From Chitinophagaceae bacterium (GTDB taxonomy: Bacteria; Bacteroidota; Bacteroidia; Chitinophagales; Chitinophagaceae), in the NCBI GenBank assembly GCA_017882265.1, contig JADGPW010000005.1, positions 1 to 40,181 of the forward strand: DNA of 40,181 nt, read 5' to 3'. The position numbers and the translations under genes are program-made. Of the stretch, positions 8,188 through 16,189 are shown piece by piece; position 1 is the first letter of the stretch, and each line of letters opens with the position of its first letter. The notes beneath the pieces were generated by a model that searched no databases, was not told the DNA's origin, and worked only from the letters and a program-made list of their open reading frames with translations.

Positions 8188-8730
8188 TTATTCCTCCCCT
8201 TTTCTTTTAAACCCTATCTTTTGTCGTGGTGGAATAGATGGGTTCAACAGTTTTTTGAGGTATTGAAAAATGAGAACGATGTCTGCATCATGCCTGGTAA
8301 GTTTCCCTTCGATCTTGTCTACATGTAATAAAATGTCTTTGTGAGTAAGTAATAGTTCCCGCATTTTCGTAAACACACGTATGATCTGAATATTGACGCG
8401 GATAGCGGTTTCACTGTTTAATACGCTTGAAAGCATGGCAACGCCATGTTCGGTGAAAGCCATGGGCAAATATCTTGTACCTCCTCTTCCTGGCTTTGAG
8501 GTCACAATTTGTGACCTCAAACGTTCAAGTTCTTCAGTGGTCATCTCAAACATAAAATCGTCGGGGAAACGCCCAACATTTCTTCTCACCGCTTGATTAA
8601 GCACTTTTGTAGCTACTCCGTAAAGCGCTGCTAAATCCCTGTCCAGCATCACTTTCTTTCCACGTATGAGGTATATCTTGTTCATCACGAGTTCGACTGG
8701 TATCATAACAATTCTGTTTGCTTTTGCCAC
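8188..8730 (-). CDS. ORF6N-domain protein (intact copy)
   Basis: Encodes 180 aa from the GTG at 8730. This start aligns VAKANRIVMIPVEL with the ATG starts of the two paralogues (MAKTSKTITIRDEL, MPKANKLMTIPDEL). The in-frame ATG at 8823 would add 31 residues absent from them. The ORF6N domain covers about 8-105 (MNKIYLIRGKKVMLDRDLAALYGV, then DDFMFEMTTEELERLRSQ as separate blocks, then AFTEHGVAMLSSVLNS). A helix and a basic tail (KIGFKRKGEE) follow. It is first in the three-gene tandem array, with a perfect internal DNA palindrome at 8495-8521. Confidence 0.85.
   Translation of the reverse strand: MAKANRIVMIPVELVMNKIYLIRGKKVMLDRDLAALYGVATKVLNQAVRRNVGRFPDDFMFEMTTEELERLRSQIVTSKPGRGGTRYLPMAFTEHGVAMLSSVLNSETAIRVNIQIIRVFTKMRELLLTHKDILLHVDKIEGKLTRHDADIVLIFQYLKKLLNPSIPPRQKIGFKRKGEE
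8495..8521. other. In-gene palindrome 3 (ORF6N copy 3)
   Basis: A 27-nt palindrome with perfect 13-bp arms (TTTGAGGTCACAA) around one base. It encodes LRSQIVTS on the minus strand. It differs from palindrome 1 at three arm positions, each matched by the complementary change in the other arm. Confidence 0.9.
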
Positions 8731-8895
8731 AATCAGATAATTATTCTGAGGCCCGGATTGACGGCTCAGTTCAATTGGAGGATGGAAATGGTGACCCCCC
8801 TTTCTGCTAATAAATTTATGCATAGAGTAAGTTGGGACAATTGTTTTTTCATCAGAAAAAAAGGGGATTTTCCGGTAATATTAACCGGGTAAATT

Positions 8896-8922
8896 ATTGA
8901 GGCCGCAATATGCGGCCTCAAT
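8896..8922. other. Orphan ORF6N-type hairpin
   Basis: Perfect 12-bp arms ATTGAGGCCGCA / TGCGGCCTCAAT with a 3-nt loop. Pairing extends to about 17 bp with one mismatch (8891-8927). Read on the minus strand it gives LRPHIAAS, matching the palindromic ORF6N segment (LRSQIVTS), yet the flanks do not encode the domain. There is no T-tract next to it, so it is not an ordinary terminator. Confidence 0.8.
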
Positions 8923-9136
8923 GATTTATTTACTTAATACTGAAATATCGTCAATAATAGCTGTAGAAGTTATTTAAACTAAGATGCCCCCCTTTCCGCC
9001 AAACCCTCCCTTATTACCCATAATACCCAAAGGGTAATCAGGCGGTAATAGATAAGTGATTTAGTACCGCTGCTGGTTGATCCAATAACTCAAAATCAGG
9101 CTTTGCCAAACTGTTCTCAGGTATGAAGAATCATCC

Positions 9137-9229
9137 AGGTCATAGAAGTCAAATAGATCATCTCCTCTGGCAGGAAAAAAAATGAATTCGCCCTGATTAT
9201 TGTTTTGACTAATTTGACTTCTATGACCT
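9137..9229. repeat. 18-bp perfect inverted repeat with 57-nt spacer
   Basis: AGGTCATAGAAGTCAAAT at 9137-9154 is the exact reverse complement of 9212-9229. The right arm continues as a degenerate tandem of GACTTCTATGACCTATTT-like units to about 9270, ending 40 nt before the xdhA start. Confidence 0.85.
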
Positions 9230-9311
9230 ATTTGACTCTATTGGCTCTTATGACTTCTATTCCCCAATTGACCTCATTTATGTTAACTTTATTAGTTAAG
9301 AACAAATTGAC

Positions 9312-10754
9312 TTGATACACTTTATCCTTAACGAAGAAGAGATCAGTACCAGTATACCGCCGGGGATGGTGTTATTGGATTTTATCCGATATCACCGGCA
9401 CCTGTTGGGCACTAAGATCGGCTGCCGGGAAGGAGACTGCGGTGCCTGTACCGTTCTGGTAGGGAAACTACTCGATGGTGAATTGCATTATGAATCCATG
9501 ACCTGCTGCCTGATGCCAATTGGAAATGCACAGGGAAAACATATTGTTACGATCGAAGGGATCAATCCCGCACCCGGTGTGGTCAATGGATTAAATCCGG
9601 TTCAGCAGGCCGTGGTCAATGCAGGCGCCACACAATGCGGATTTTGCACACCAGGGTTTGTGATGTCGCTGGCAGGTTTTTGTCTGAGTAATAAAGAAGC
9701 GACCAAAGAAAATGCGATCGCCGCAGTGGATGGAAATATCTGCCGGTGCACAGGTTATAAATCCATCGAAAGGGCTGCAGAAAAAATAGCGGAATTGATG
9801 AAGACCCGCAAGGATGAGGCCCCGGTGAAATTTGTAAGTGAACAAAATATCCTTCCAGCTTATTTTTCATCTGTAAAAAGCAAATTGCTTTCTTTAACGA
9901 ATGACCAATTCCTAACCTCACTTGCCGGGAGGCCTGTTCCTGATTCCCATCCCGATAGTTATCGGGACCCAATTGTTGTCGGCGGCGGTACTGACCTCTA
10001 TGTACAAAAACACGATGATATGACCCATGCGGATACCCGGTTTTTGTTTGATGATCCGGCACTAAAGGGTATCACAAAAGAAGGAAACAAATGTGTTATG
10101 GGCCCTTCGGTTACTGTCACTGATCTGAAAAATTCAGCCATCATCAATGAGGCTTTCCCTGAGTTTCAACAATATGCCAAACTGGTTTCTTCCACACCGA
10201 TCCGGAATATGGCGACGATAGCGGGTAATTTCATAAACGCTTCTCCTATTGGCGATTTTACTGTTTTCTTTTTAGCACTAAATGCACAACTGGTCCTGAG
10301 TGATGGAAAATCAAAAAGAGAATTGCCCTTACGGAAATTATATAAAGGATATAAACAACTGGATAAAAGACCGGGAGAATATATAGAACGGGTATGGTTT
10401 GAATTACCCGGGAAAAACACCTTCTTTCATTTTGAAAAAGTAAGTAAGCGTACTCACCTGGATATAGCGAGTGTAAATTCGGCGATCAGCCTCAGCATGA
10501 ATGGCGATGTGATCGCTCATGCCGGTATTTCAGCGGGTGGCGTTGGACCGATCCCCCTGTATTTACAAAAGACCTCTGCATTCCTGAGGCGAAGAACGAT
10601 CAGTGAAGAAATAATTAAAGATGCCATTGAAATGGCGCAAACAGAGATTTCGCCGATCAGTGATGCAAGGGGATCCAAAGAATACAAACGATTATTACTT
10701 GGACAATTGATCAAAGCACATTTTATTCATCTGAACCACCCCGGCGGAGAATGA
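9312..10754 (+). CDS. xdhA: Xanthine dehydrogenase small subunit (2Fe-2S and FAD)
   Basis: Encodes 480 aa from a TTG start at 9312. The first in-frame ATG (codon 19) would cut into the ferredoxin fold. The plant-type [2Fe-2S] cluster uses Cys38, Cys43, Cys46 and Cys65 or Cys66. The second cluster uses Cys109, Cys112, Cys144 and Cys146 (QCGFC, ICRCTGY). The FAD domain runs from about 180 to 365 with VVGGGTDLY and STPIRNMATIAGNFINASP, then a CO-dehydrogenase flavoprotein C-terminal domain (370-475). It passes electrons from the molybdenum subunit to FAD and NAD. Residues about 209-220 (DSHPDSYRD) are encoded by a palindromic repeat and look inserted. The large subunit gene follows 18 nt later. 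Confidence 0.95.
   Translation: MIHFILNEEEISTSIPPGMVLLDFIRYHRHLLGTKIGCREGDCGACTVLVGKLLDGELHYESMTCCLMPIGNAQGKHIVTIEGINPAPGVVNGLNPVQQAVVNAGATQCGFCTPGFVMSLAGFCLSNKEATKENAIAAVDGNICRCTGYKSIERAAEKIAELMKTRKDEAPVKFVSEQNILPAYFSSVKSKLLSLTNDQFLTSLAGRPVPDSHPDSYRDPIVVGGGTDLYVQKHDDMTHADTRFLFDDPALKGITKEGNKCVMGPSVTVTDLKNSAIINEAFPEFQQYAKLVSSTPIRNMATIAGNFINASPIGDFTVFFLALNAQLVLSDGKSKRELPLRKLYKGYKQLDKRPGEYIERVWFELPGKNTFFHFEKVSKRTHLDIASVNSAISLSMNGDVIAHAGISAGGVGPIPLYLQKTSAFLRRRTISEEIIKDAIEMAQTEISPISDARGSKEYKRLLLGQLIKAHFIHLNHPGGE
9950..9967. repeat. Palindrome TCCCGATA-GT-TATCGGGA inside xdhA
   Basis: Perfect 8-bp arms with a 2-nt loop, in frame within xdhA (encoding PDSYR). Its location in the interdomain linker just before the FAD-domain motif VVGGGTDLY is where extra residues are tolerated. 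The sequence is of a type I know as a frequent short palindrome in Bacteroidota genomes. Confidence 0.7.
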
Positions 10755-10772
10755 ACGAAAGATTCTTATAAG

Positions 10773-13115
10773 TTGAAAAATAAAACAACCATAGGTAAAA
10801 ATAAACTCTCCCTGCAAACTGGCGGGGTGGAGGGTAATATGGATGCATACACACATGTCAGAGGTGAATCGGTTTACCTGGATGATATCCCGATTGTAAA
10901 TGGAACTTTATACGCTGCCGCATTTGATTCTCCTGTTGCGCATGGAAAGATCAAATACCTCGATACAGCTGAAGCAGAAAAAATGGAAGGCGTCATCCGC
11001 ATCTTTACAGCAAAAGATATTCCGGGTGAAAACCAGATAGGCGGCATCATCCCTGATGAAGAGTTGCTGGCTGGTACTCATGTTCATTTTTGTGGGATGC
11101 CGGTTGCGCTCGTTATAGCCGTATCAGAAGAAAAAGCAAGGGCCGCCCTGAAGAAAATAGAGATCAATATTGAGCCGCTGCCTATTATTACTGATCCAAG
11201 AGAAGCAAAAGAAAAAGGTGAATTGATCATTAAACCCAGAACCTTCCTGCTCGGTGATTTAGATACCGCATGGCAACAATGCGAACATATTTTTGAAGGG
11301 GTAGCATCTTCCGGGGGGCAGGAGCACCTGTACATCGAAACGCAGGGCGCCTATGCCATACCACAGGAGAATGGAACGATCCGGATCTATTCTTCCACAC
11401 AGGGGCCAACTGCTGTACAAAGAACCACAGCCCGGGTGCTGAATATCCCCATGAATAAAGTAGAGGTTGATACAACCCGCCTGGGTGGAGGGTTTGGTGG
11501 CAAGGAAGACCAGGCTACCTGTTGGGCCGTACTATGTGCCCTGGCAACCTATCATTTAAAGAAACCGGTGAAATATTCATTGCACCGTATGGAAGATATG
11601 CGGATGACGGGTAAACGTCATCCTTATACATCTGATTTCAGGATCGGGTTAAATAAAGAGTTAAAGATCATCGCTTACGAAGCCACGTTTTACCAGGATG
11701 CCGGTGCTGCCGCCGATCTTTCTCCGGCGGTGATGGAAAGAACATTGTTTCATTGCACCAATTCCTATTATGTTCCGAATGTAAAAGCAACGGCTTATAG
11801 TTGTCGCACTAATGTTCCCCCTAATACAGCATTCCGTGGTTTTGGCGGACCGCAGGGAATGTTTGTGATAGAAGCGGCTATCGCGAAAGCCGCTGAGGCG
11901 CTGGGTATACCTGCCTCCGATATACAACAAAGAAACCTGCTGCAAACCGGTGATGAATTTCCTTATGGTCAAAAAGCAGAAAGCGAAGCGAATGAATGCT
12001 GGAGCAAGGCGAATCAACTTTACAGGATAAAGGAACTTCAAAAAGAAGTAGAAGCTTTTAACGCCAAAAATAAATGGCATAAAAAAGGAATAGCATTGAT
12101 GCCGGTCTGTTTTGGTATTTCCTTTACCAAGACATTAATGAACCAGGCCCGATCGCTCGTACATGTTTACACCGATGGCAGTGTAGGCATCAGCACCGGC
12201 GCGGTGGAGATGGGACAAGGCGTGAATACCAAGATTGTACAGGTGGCGGCAAAAATTTTCTCGATTGATCCGGCAAAGGTGAAAATCAATACCACCAATA
12301 CCTACCGAATAGCGAATACTTCTCCCACTGCAGCCAGCGCCGCAGCTGATCTGAATGGGAAAGCCACTGAAATCGCCTGCCAGGCGATCCTGAATCGCCT
12401 GAAACAGGTTGCTTCCGACGAATTATCCGCAGGATCCGGTGGAAAGCTTCCGGTGGAGACTATTGAAATAAAAAATGAATTGGTTTATGAGAATGGGCAT
12501 GTAACTGGTCTGCACTGGAAAAAACTGGTGATGGAAACCTATACCCGCCGTATTAGCCTGTCGGAACATGCACATTATACGCCGCCGGGAATTCATTTTG
12601 ATGCTGGCAAAGAGAAAGGTCATCCTTTTGCTTATCACGTCTATGGCACTTCCATAATAACGGTGACCATTGATTGCCTCCGGGGAATCTATGAAATTGA
12701 TTCGGTAAAAGTGGTACATGATTTTGGCAACAGCATGAACCCAATGATTGACCTGGGACAGTGTGAAGGCGGTATCGTACAAGGTATTGGCTGGATGACA
12801 ATGGAAGAGCTGATCTATGATCAGGAAGGAAAATTAAAGACCAATGCGCTTTCAACTTATAAGGTACCGGATATCTATTCTGTTCCGAAAGAGATCAGCG
12901 TTCATTTCCTTGATACTAAAAAAAGCAACCTGGCCATCTTTAACAGTAAGGCTGTTGGAGAGCCCCCGCTTATGTATGGGATCGGCGCTTATTTTGCCTT
13001 ACGTAATGCGGTGAAAGCGTTCAATCCCGAAGCCAGTATTCCGCTGGATGCCCCCATGACTCCGGAGAAGGTGTTGATGAGCTTATATCCCGTATCTGTT
13101 CCAGCAAATTTGTAG
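10773..13115 (+). CDS. xdhB: Xanthine dehydrogenase molybdenum-binding subunit
   Basis: Encodes 780 aa from a TTG start. An ATG overlapping the xdhA stop is out of frame. It has an aldehyde oxidase/xanthine dehydrogenase a/b hammerhead domain (about 22-135) and a molybdopterin-binding domain (about 145-770). Glu245 in GGGFGGKE, Arg355 in AFRGFGGPQG and Glu730 in AVGEPP correspond to the purine-binding Glu, Arg and catalytic Glu of bacterial XDH, supporting hypoxanthine/xanthine oxidation rather than aldehyde or CO oxidation. MGQGVNTK marks the cofactor loop. It forms the heterodimeric enzyme with XdhA, and XdhC is encoded 201 nt downstream. Confidence 0.95.
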   Translation: MKNKTTIGKNKLSLQTGGVEGNMDAYTHVRGESVYLDDIPIVNGTLYAAAFDSPVAHGKIKYLDTAEAEKMEGVIRIFTAKDIPGENQIGGIIPDEELLAGTHVHFCGMPVALVIAVSEEKARAALKKIEINIEPLPIITDPREAKEKGELIIKPRTFLLGDLDTAWQQCEHIFEGVASSGGQEHLYIETQGAYAIPQENGTIRIYSSTQGPTAVQRTTARVLNIPMNKVEVDTTRLGGGFGGKEDQATCWAVLCALATYHLKKPVKYSLHRMEDMRMTGKRHPYTSDFRIGLNKELKIIAYEATFYQDAGAAADLSPAVMERTLFHCTNSYYVPNVKATAYSCRTNVPPNTAFRGFGGPQGMFVIEAAIAKAAEALGIPASDIQQRNLLQTGDEFPYGQKAESEANECWSKANQLYRIKELQKEVEAFNAKNKWHKKGIALMPVCFGISFTKTLMNQARSLVHVYTDGSVGISTGAVEMGQGVNTKIVQVAAKIFSIDPAKVKINTTNTYRIANTSPTAASAAADLNGKATEIACQAILNRLKQVASDELSAGSGGKLPVETIEIKNELVYENGHVTGLHWKKLVMETYTRRISLSEHAHYTPPGIHFDAGKEKGHPFAYHVYGTSIITVTIDCLRGIYEIDSVKVVHDFGNSMNPMIDLGQCEGGIVQGIGWMTMEELIYDQEGKLKTNALSTYKVPDIYSVPKEISVHFLDTKKSNLAIFNSKAVGEPPLMYGIGAYFALRNAVKAFNPEASIPLDAPMTPEKVLMSLYPVSVPANL

Positions 13116-13316
13116 TCGGCTAAACCATTCTTCCGGGCAAGGTAATAACAGGTATTAAAATGCATCGGTCTTCTTATTATTTCCGTCTGCAAACAGAGCC
13201 ATAATTCCCCGGCCATGTGTCTACTTTGACATAAAAATTTTATCTTTCAATTGATTCTATTAAAGATAATTTATATCAGGTAACAGGGATCTCTATTTAT
13301 ACTTCTTTGTTTTTTT

Positions 13317-14318
13317 ATGAAAAATAAAATCGCCACCTGGCAACTTGTCTTTTCCAGCCTGCAGCAAAAAATCCCTGTTATGCTGCTCTATGTGCTTGAA
13401 AGTTCCGGTAGCAGCCCGGGACGCCAGGGTTTTTTTATGGCGGTTAATGCAAACGGCGAAATGGAAGGTTCTGTTGGCGGTGGTATTATGGAACATAAGT
13501 TTGTGGAAATGGCAAAGGAGAGGTTGGGTCAGCCGGCTCCCGGTAGCAATCCGGACGGCAGTCAGCAGTCAGGTGAGCCAAGGATCAGGAAACAATTTCA
13601 TGATAAATCGGTCCCCACAAATCAAAGCGGTATGATCTGTTCGGGGGAACAAACCATATTATTATATCCTGTGCGTGAAAAAGAAGCGAATGTTATCCGG
13701 GATATTATTCATTCCCTTGAACAAAACAAAAATGGGACTCTTTTCTTTTTACCCGAAGCCATCCGATTTTCAGAGGCTATTCCTACGACCAATTTTCATT
13801 TTGAAATGAGATCGGAGGATGATTGGGAATACGAAGAGAAAACAGGTTATAAGAACCAGTTGTTCATAATCGGTGGCGGTCATTGTGCATTGGCTTTTTC
13901 CAAACTGATGAATTCCCTGGATTTTTATATTCGGGTCTATGATGAACGCCCTGATCTGAAAACACTTCTTCAAAATGAATGGGCGCATGAAAAAACTATT
14001 GTAAATGATTATGCCGGGTTGAATGATCTTATTCCTGCCGGTGATGATCATTATGTGGTGATCATGACGCCTGGTTACCGCACAGATGATATCGCCTTGC
14101 GGTCTTTACTAAATAAAGAATTCAGGTATCTCGGAATGCTGGGAAGTAAAACGAAGATCGATAAATTATTTGCTGATTATTCCCGCGAAGGTATCAGCGA
14201 TAAATGGCTCCGGGGTATCCATACTCCTATAGGCCTTTCCATTAAAAGCCAAACCCCCGAAGAGATCGCTGTGAGTATTGCCGCGGAGATCATCCGTGTA
14301 AAAAACGAGCCCCTGTAA
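13317..14318 (+). CDS. xdhC: XdhC/CoxI-family molybdenum cofactor insertion protein
   Basis: Encodes 333 aa. The XdhC_CoxI N-terminal domain (about 5-115) has SSGSSPGRQGFFMAV, GSVGGGIMEH and a MICSGEQ motif with a cysteine thought to hold the cofactor. A Rossmann domain (about 178-325) has FIIGGGHCALAFSKL and MLGSKTK. XdhC proteins bind sulfurated molybdenum cofactor and load it into XDH. The segment QPAPGSNPDGSQQSGEP (about 75-91) is rich in Pro, Gly and Ser and lies where related proteins are shorter, so it may be a repeat-derived insert. Same strand as xdhAB. The 201-nt gap may hold its own promoter. Confidence 0.92.
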   Translation: MKNKIATWQLVFSSLQQKIPVMLLYVLESSGSSPGRQGFFMAVNANGEMEGSVGGGIMEHKFVEMAKERLGQPAPGSNPDGSQQSGEPRIRKQFHDKSVPTNQSGMICSGEQTILLYPVREKEANVIRDIIHSLEQNKNGTLFFLPEAIRFSEAIPTTNFHFEMRSEDDWEYEEKTGYKNQLFIIGGGHCALAFSKLMNSLDFYIRVYDERPDLKTLLQNEWAHEKTIVNDYAGLNDLIPAGDDHYVVIMTPGYRTDDIALRSLLNKEFRYLGMLGSKTKIDKLFADYSREGISDKWLRGIHTPIGLSIKSQTPEEIAVSIAAEIIRVKNEPL

Positions 14319-14404
14319 AATGCAATCATTATTTTTATTGATTGTACGAACGGCTTGCCAGCACCACCTCTATTCAGTACCTTGAACTTCCTAAACCCAC
14401 TATC

Positions 14405-14938
14405 ATGATCTTTGTTTATGTATTTGTTGGTCTGATCCTTACGCTGCTTATTATTGCGGCGTTGTTACCCAAATTGTTTAATGTGGAGAAAACGATCATC
14501 ATCGGGAAACCGGCAAAGGATGTCATGAACCGGGTAGCCGATCTGAATTATTACAGCCAATGGAATCCCTGGCAACAAACTGATCCCACGGTAAAAAACA
14601 CTATAACCGGCACGCCCAAAACTTCCGGTCATCGATATGCCTGGGTAGGTAAAAAAGTAGGGGTGGGTCAGTTAACGTTCCTCAGCATGGATGATAGACA
14701 TATTCATTTCGATCTTGAGTTTTTTAAACCCTTTAAATCTAAAGCCAAAGACAACTGGTTGTTTGAGCCCTGGGGTGATGGAAATGAAACTAAAGTTACC
14801 TGGCAGAACAGCGGCCAGTTGCCATGGCCTATAGCCAGCCTGATGGGACCGATGATAACAAAGAATCTGAATCACCAGTTTGAACAAGGGCTCAATAACC
14901 TGAAGAAAATGTGCGAGGGGGGGGTAAAAAGAATGTAG
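14405..14938 (+). CDS. SRPBCC-fold membrane-anchored protein
   Basis: Encodes 177 aa. The ATG at 14405 gives an N-terminal membrane helix (MIFVYVFVGLILTLLIIAAL). The SRPBCC (START/polyketide-cyclase-like) domain covers about 30-170, with the usual opening helix VMNRVADLNYYSQWNPW and strands KVTWQNSGQLP. Such domains bind hydrophobic ligands in a cavity. The ligand is unknown. The 3' end contains a run of eight G (14917-14924) encoding EGG, and the stop lies two nt before a perfect inverted repeat, so the last residues (GGVKRM) may be repeat-derived or shifted. Confidence 0.85.
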   Translation: MIFVYVFVGLILTLLIIAALLPKLFNVEKTIIIGKPAKDVMNRVADLNYYSQWNPWQQTDPTVKNTITGTPKTSGHRYAWVGKKVGVGQLTFLSMDDRHIHFDLEFFKPFKSKAKDNWLFEPWGDGNETKVTWQNSGQLPWPIASLMGPMITKNLNHQFEQGLNNLKKMCEGGVKRM

Positions 14939-14940
14939 AT

Positions 14941-15074
14941 CAGATGAACCCCTTCGGGGCAGGCAGAATTCAGAATGAAGAAGCCGTAACTTTTCTATTG
15001 ATCGCAATTTTTCATTGTTTTCGTGCAGTACTTCGTTTGTTTTACATTCTGCCTGCCCCGAAGGGGTTCATCTG
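14941..15074. repeat. 29-bp perfect inverted repeat (copy C of dispersed family)
   Basis: Arms 14941-14969 and 15046-15074 are exact reverse complements and each contains the mini-palindrome CCCCTTCGGGG. Between them, 15006-15041 is the reverse complement of a 36-nt stretch at 31161-31196 with about four mismatches. It lies between convergent genes, so it may also act as a terminator or cruciform. Confidence 0.9.
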
Positions 15075-15082
15075 TCCGGAAT

Positions 15083-15442
15083 TCATAGATGCCTTGGTAC
15101 TTCCACCGTTTTTTCATTCACTACATTTCCTGTATTTAATGTCCCGGCCGGCTCAAACAACATGATCTCGACTTCTTCTCTGGCAACAGGCCGGTGTTCT
15201 ACACCACGGGACACAACCAGGAATTCCCCGGCATTTACGGTGATGGTTTTATCCCGGAGTTGAATATCAAGACTCCCTTTCACCACATAAAACAACTCAT
15301 CTTCGTTCTCATGGTAATGCCAGACGAATTCTCCGAGGGCCTTGACCAGTTTCACCTGTTGTCCGTTGAGCTCTCCTACGATCCGGGGGTTGAAATGATC
15401 AGTAAATGCAGAAAGTTTTTGGGCAAGATTTACTTTTTCCAT
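15083..15442 (-). CDS. Cupin-domain protein
   Basis: Encodes 119 aa. A single cupin barrel: motif 1 reads WHYHENEDELFYVVKGSL with two His and a Glu as metal ligands, and motif 2 reads GEFLVVSRGVEHRPVA with the third His. No signal peptide, so cytoplasmic. Small single-domain cupins of this type have varied roles (sugar isomerase-like, dioxygenase-like or sensing), and nothing in the sequence fixes the substrate. It converges with the SRPBCC gene across the inverted repeat. Confidence 0.88.
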   Translation of the reverse strand: MEKVNLAQKLSAFTDHFNPRIVGELNGQQVKLVKALGEFVWHYHENEDELFYVVKGSLDIQLRDKTITVNAGEFLVVSRGVEHRPVAREEVEIMLFEPAGTLNTGNVVNEKTVEVPRHL

Positions 15443-15541
15443 GTATCAAAATTAACCAATGGCCCGGCATTCAACAACCAAAACTGTCTGCGAACTTAGT
15501 GAACCCACAGTAAGTATTGTTATTTTTGAAAAAATCATCCT

Positions 15542-16189
15542 TTGTCTTTACACGAAATATACCAACAGTTCATTAACGATATTCAGCATACCACCTGGTG
15601 GGAATATATTGCTGTGGTGGCGGGCATCGCCAGTGTATGGTTCTCCCGTGCCGAAAATATTCTTGTATACCCGGTCGGGTTGATCAATACCATTATTTAC
15701 GTCTATATCAGTATTAAAGGAAGCTTATTAGGAGAAGCCAGTGTAAACTTTTATTATACCGTAATGAGTATTGTTGGCTGGTATATGTGGCTTAAAACAG
15801 ACACAAAGCATGAAATTGTTTTGCATATTACTACTTCCAATAAGAAAGAATGGCTTCTGCAATTTGTATTCTTCCTCTTTTTTTACATCAGTATTTTTCT
15901 GGCACTTACTTATTTTAAGAATGCCTTTTTTGGAGGCGTGATCCCCTGGGCGGATGCCTTTGCCTCCGCTACAGCCTTTACAGGCATGTGGCTGATGACA
16001 AAGAAAAAAGTGGAAAGCTGGTACTGGTGGATCGCAACGAATATTGCCTCGATCCCTTTATACTTTGTAAAGCATTATGTTTTTACAAGCGTATATTATG
16101 TTGTATTGCTGGTCATGGCGGTATTTGGTTTACTGGAATGGGCGAAGAAAACCAGAAAGAGCACTGATGGCACGAATATAAATGAGTAA
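15542..16189 (+). CDS. pnuC: PnuC-family nicotinamide riboside transporter
   Basis: Encodes 215 aa from a TTG start at 15542. No in-frame ATG precedes the first conserved helix. About seven membrane helices are present. Family motifs include WWEYIAVVAGIASVWFSRAEN, split as usual by the first helix, VYPVGLINTIIYVYI, VMSIVGWYMW and the tryptophan-rich WYWWIATNIASIPLY. It imports nicotinamide riboside by facilitated diffusion, trapped by a kinase. A NadR-like kinase is encoded 650 nt downstream on the same strand. The C-terminal tail STDGTNINE and the stop codon fall within the arm of an intergenic inverted repeat. Confidence 0.92.
   Translation: MSLHEIYQQFINDIQHTTWWEYIAVVAGIASVWFSRAENILVYPVGLINTIIYVYISIKGSLLGEASVNFYYTVMSIVGWYMWLKTDTKHEIVLHITTSNKKEWLLQFVFFLFFYISIFLALTYFKNAFFGGVIPWADAFASATAFTGMWLMTKKKVESWYWWIATNIASIPLYFVKHYVFTSVYYVVLLVMAVFGLLEWAKKTRKSTDGTNINE

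Larger units (their letters stand above)
8731..9311. other. Gene-free 580-bp interval between ORF6N cluster and xdh operon
   Basis: No gene is supported here. It holds a possible N-terminal extension of ORF6N copy 3 (to 8823), an orphan ORF6N-type hairpin (8896-8922), a GC/AT mixed stretch with TTACCC...GGGTAA words (about 9012-9038), and a long-range inverted repeat (9137-9154 with 9212-9229). The last 60 bp before 9312 are AT-rich and would carry the xdh promoter. TAACTTTA is one base off the Bacteroidota -7 consensus. Confidence 0.6.

Noticed and set aside
8896-8922. Ordinary rho-independent terminator
   Set aside because: No T-tract follows on either strand and no gene ends nearby. The sequence matches the in-gene ORF6N palindromes instead.
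7000-9300. Prophage around the ORF6N genes
   Set aside because: ORF6N is phage-associated, but no integrase, capsid, terminase, lysis or replication gene is nearby, and no attachment site is visible.
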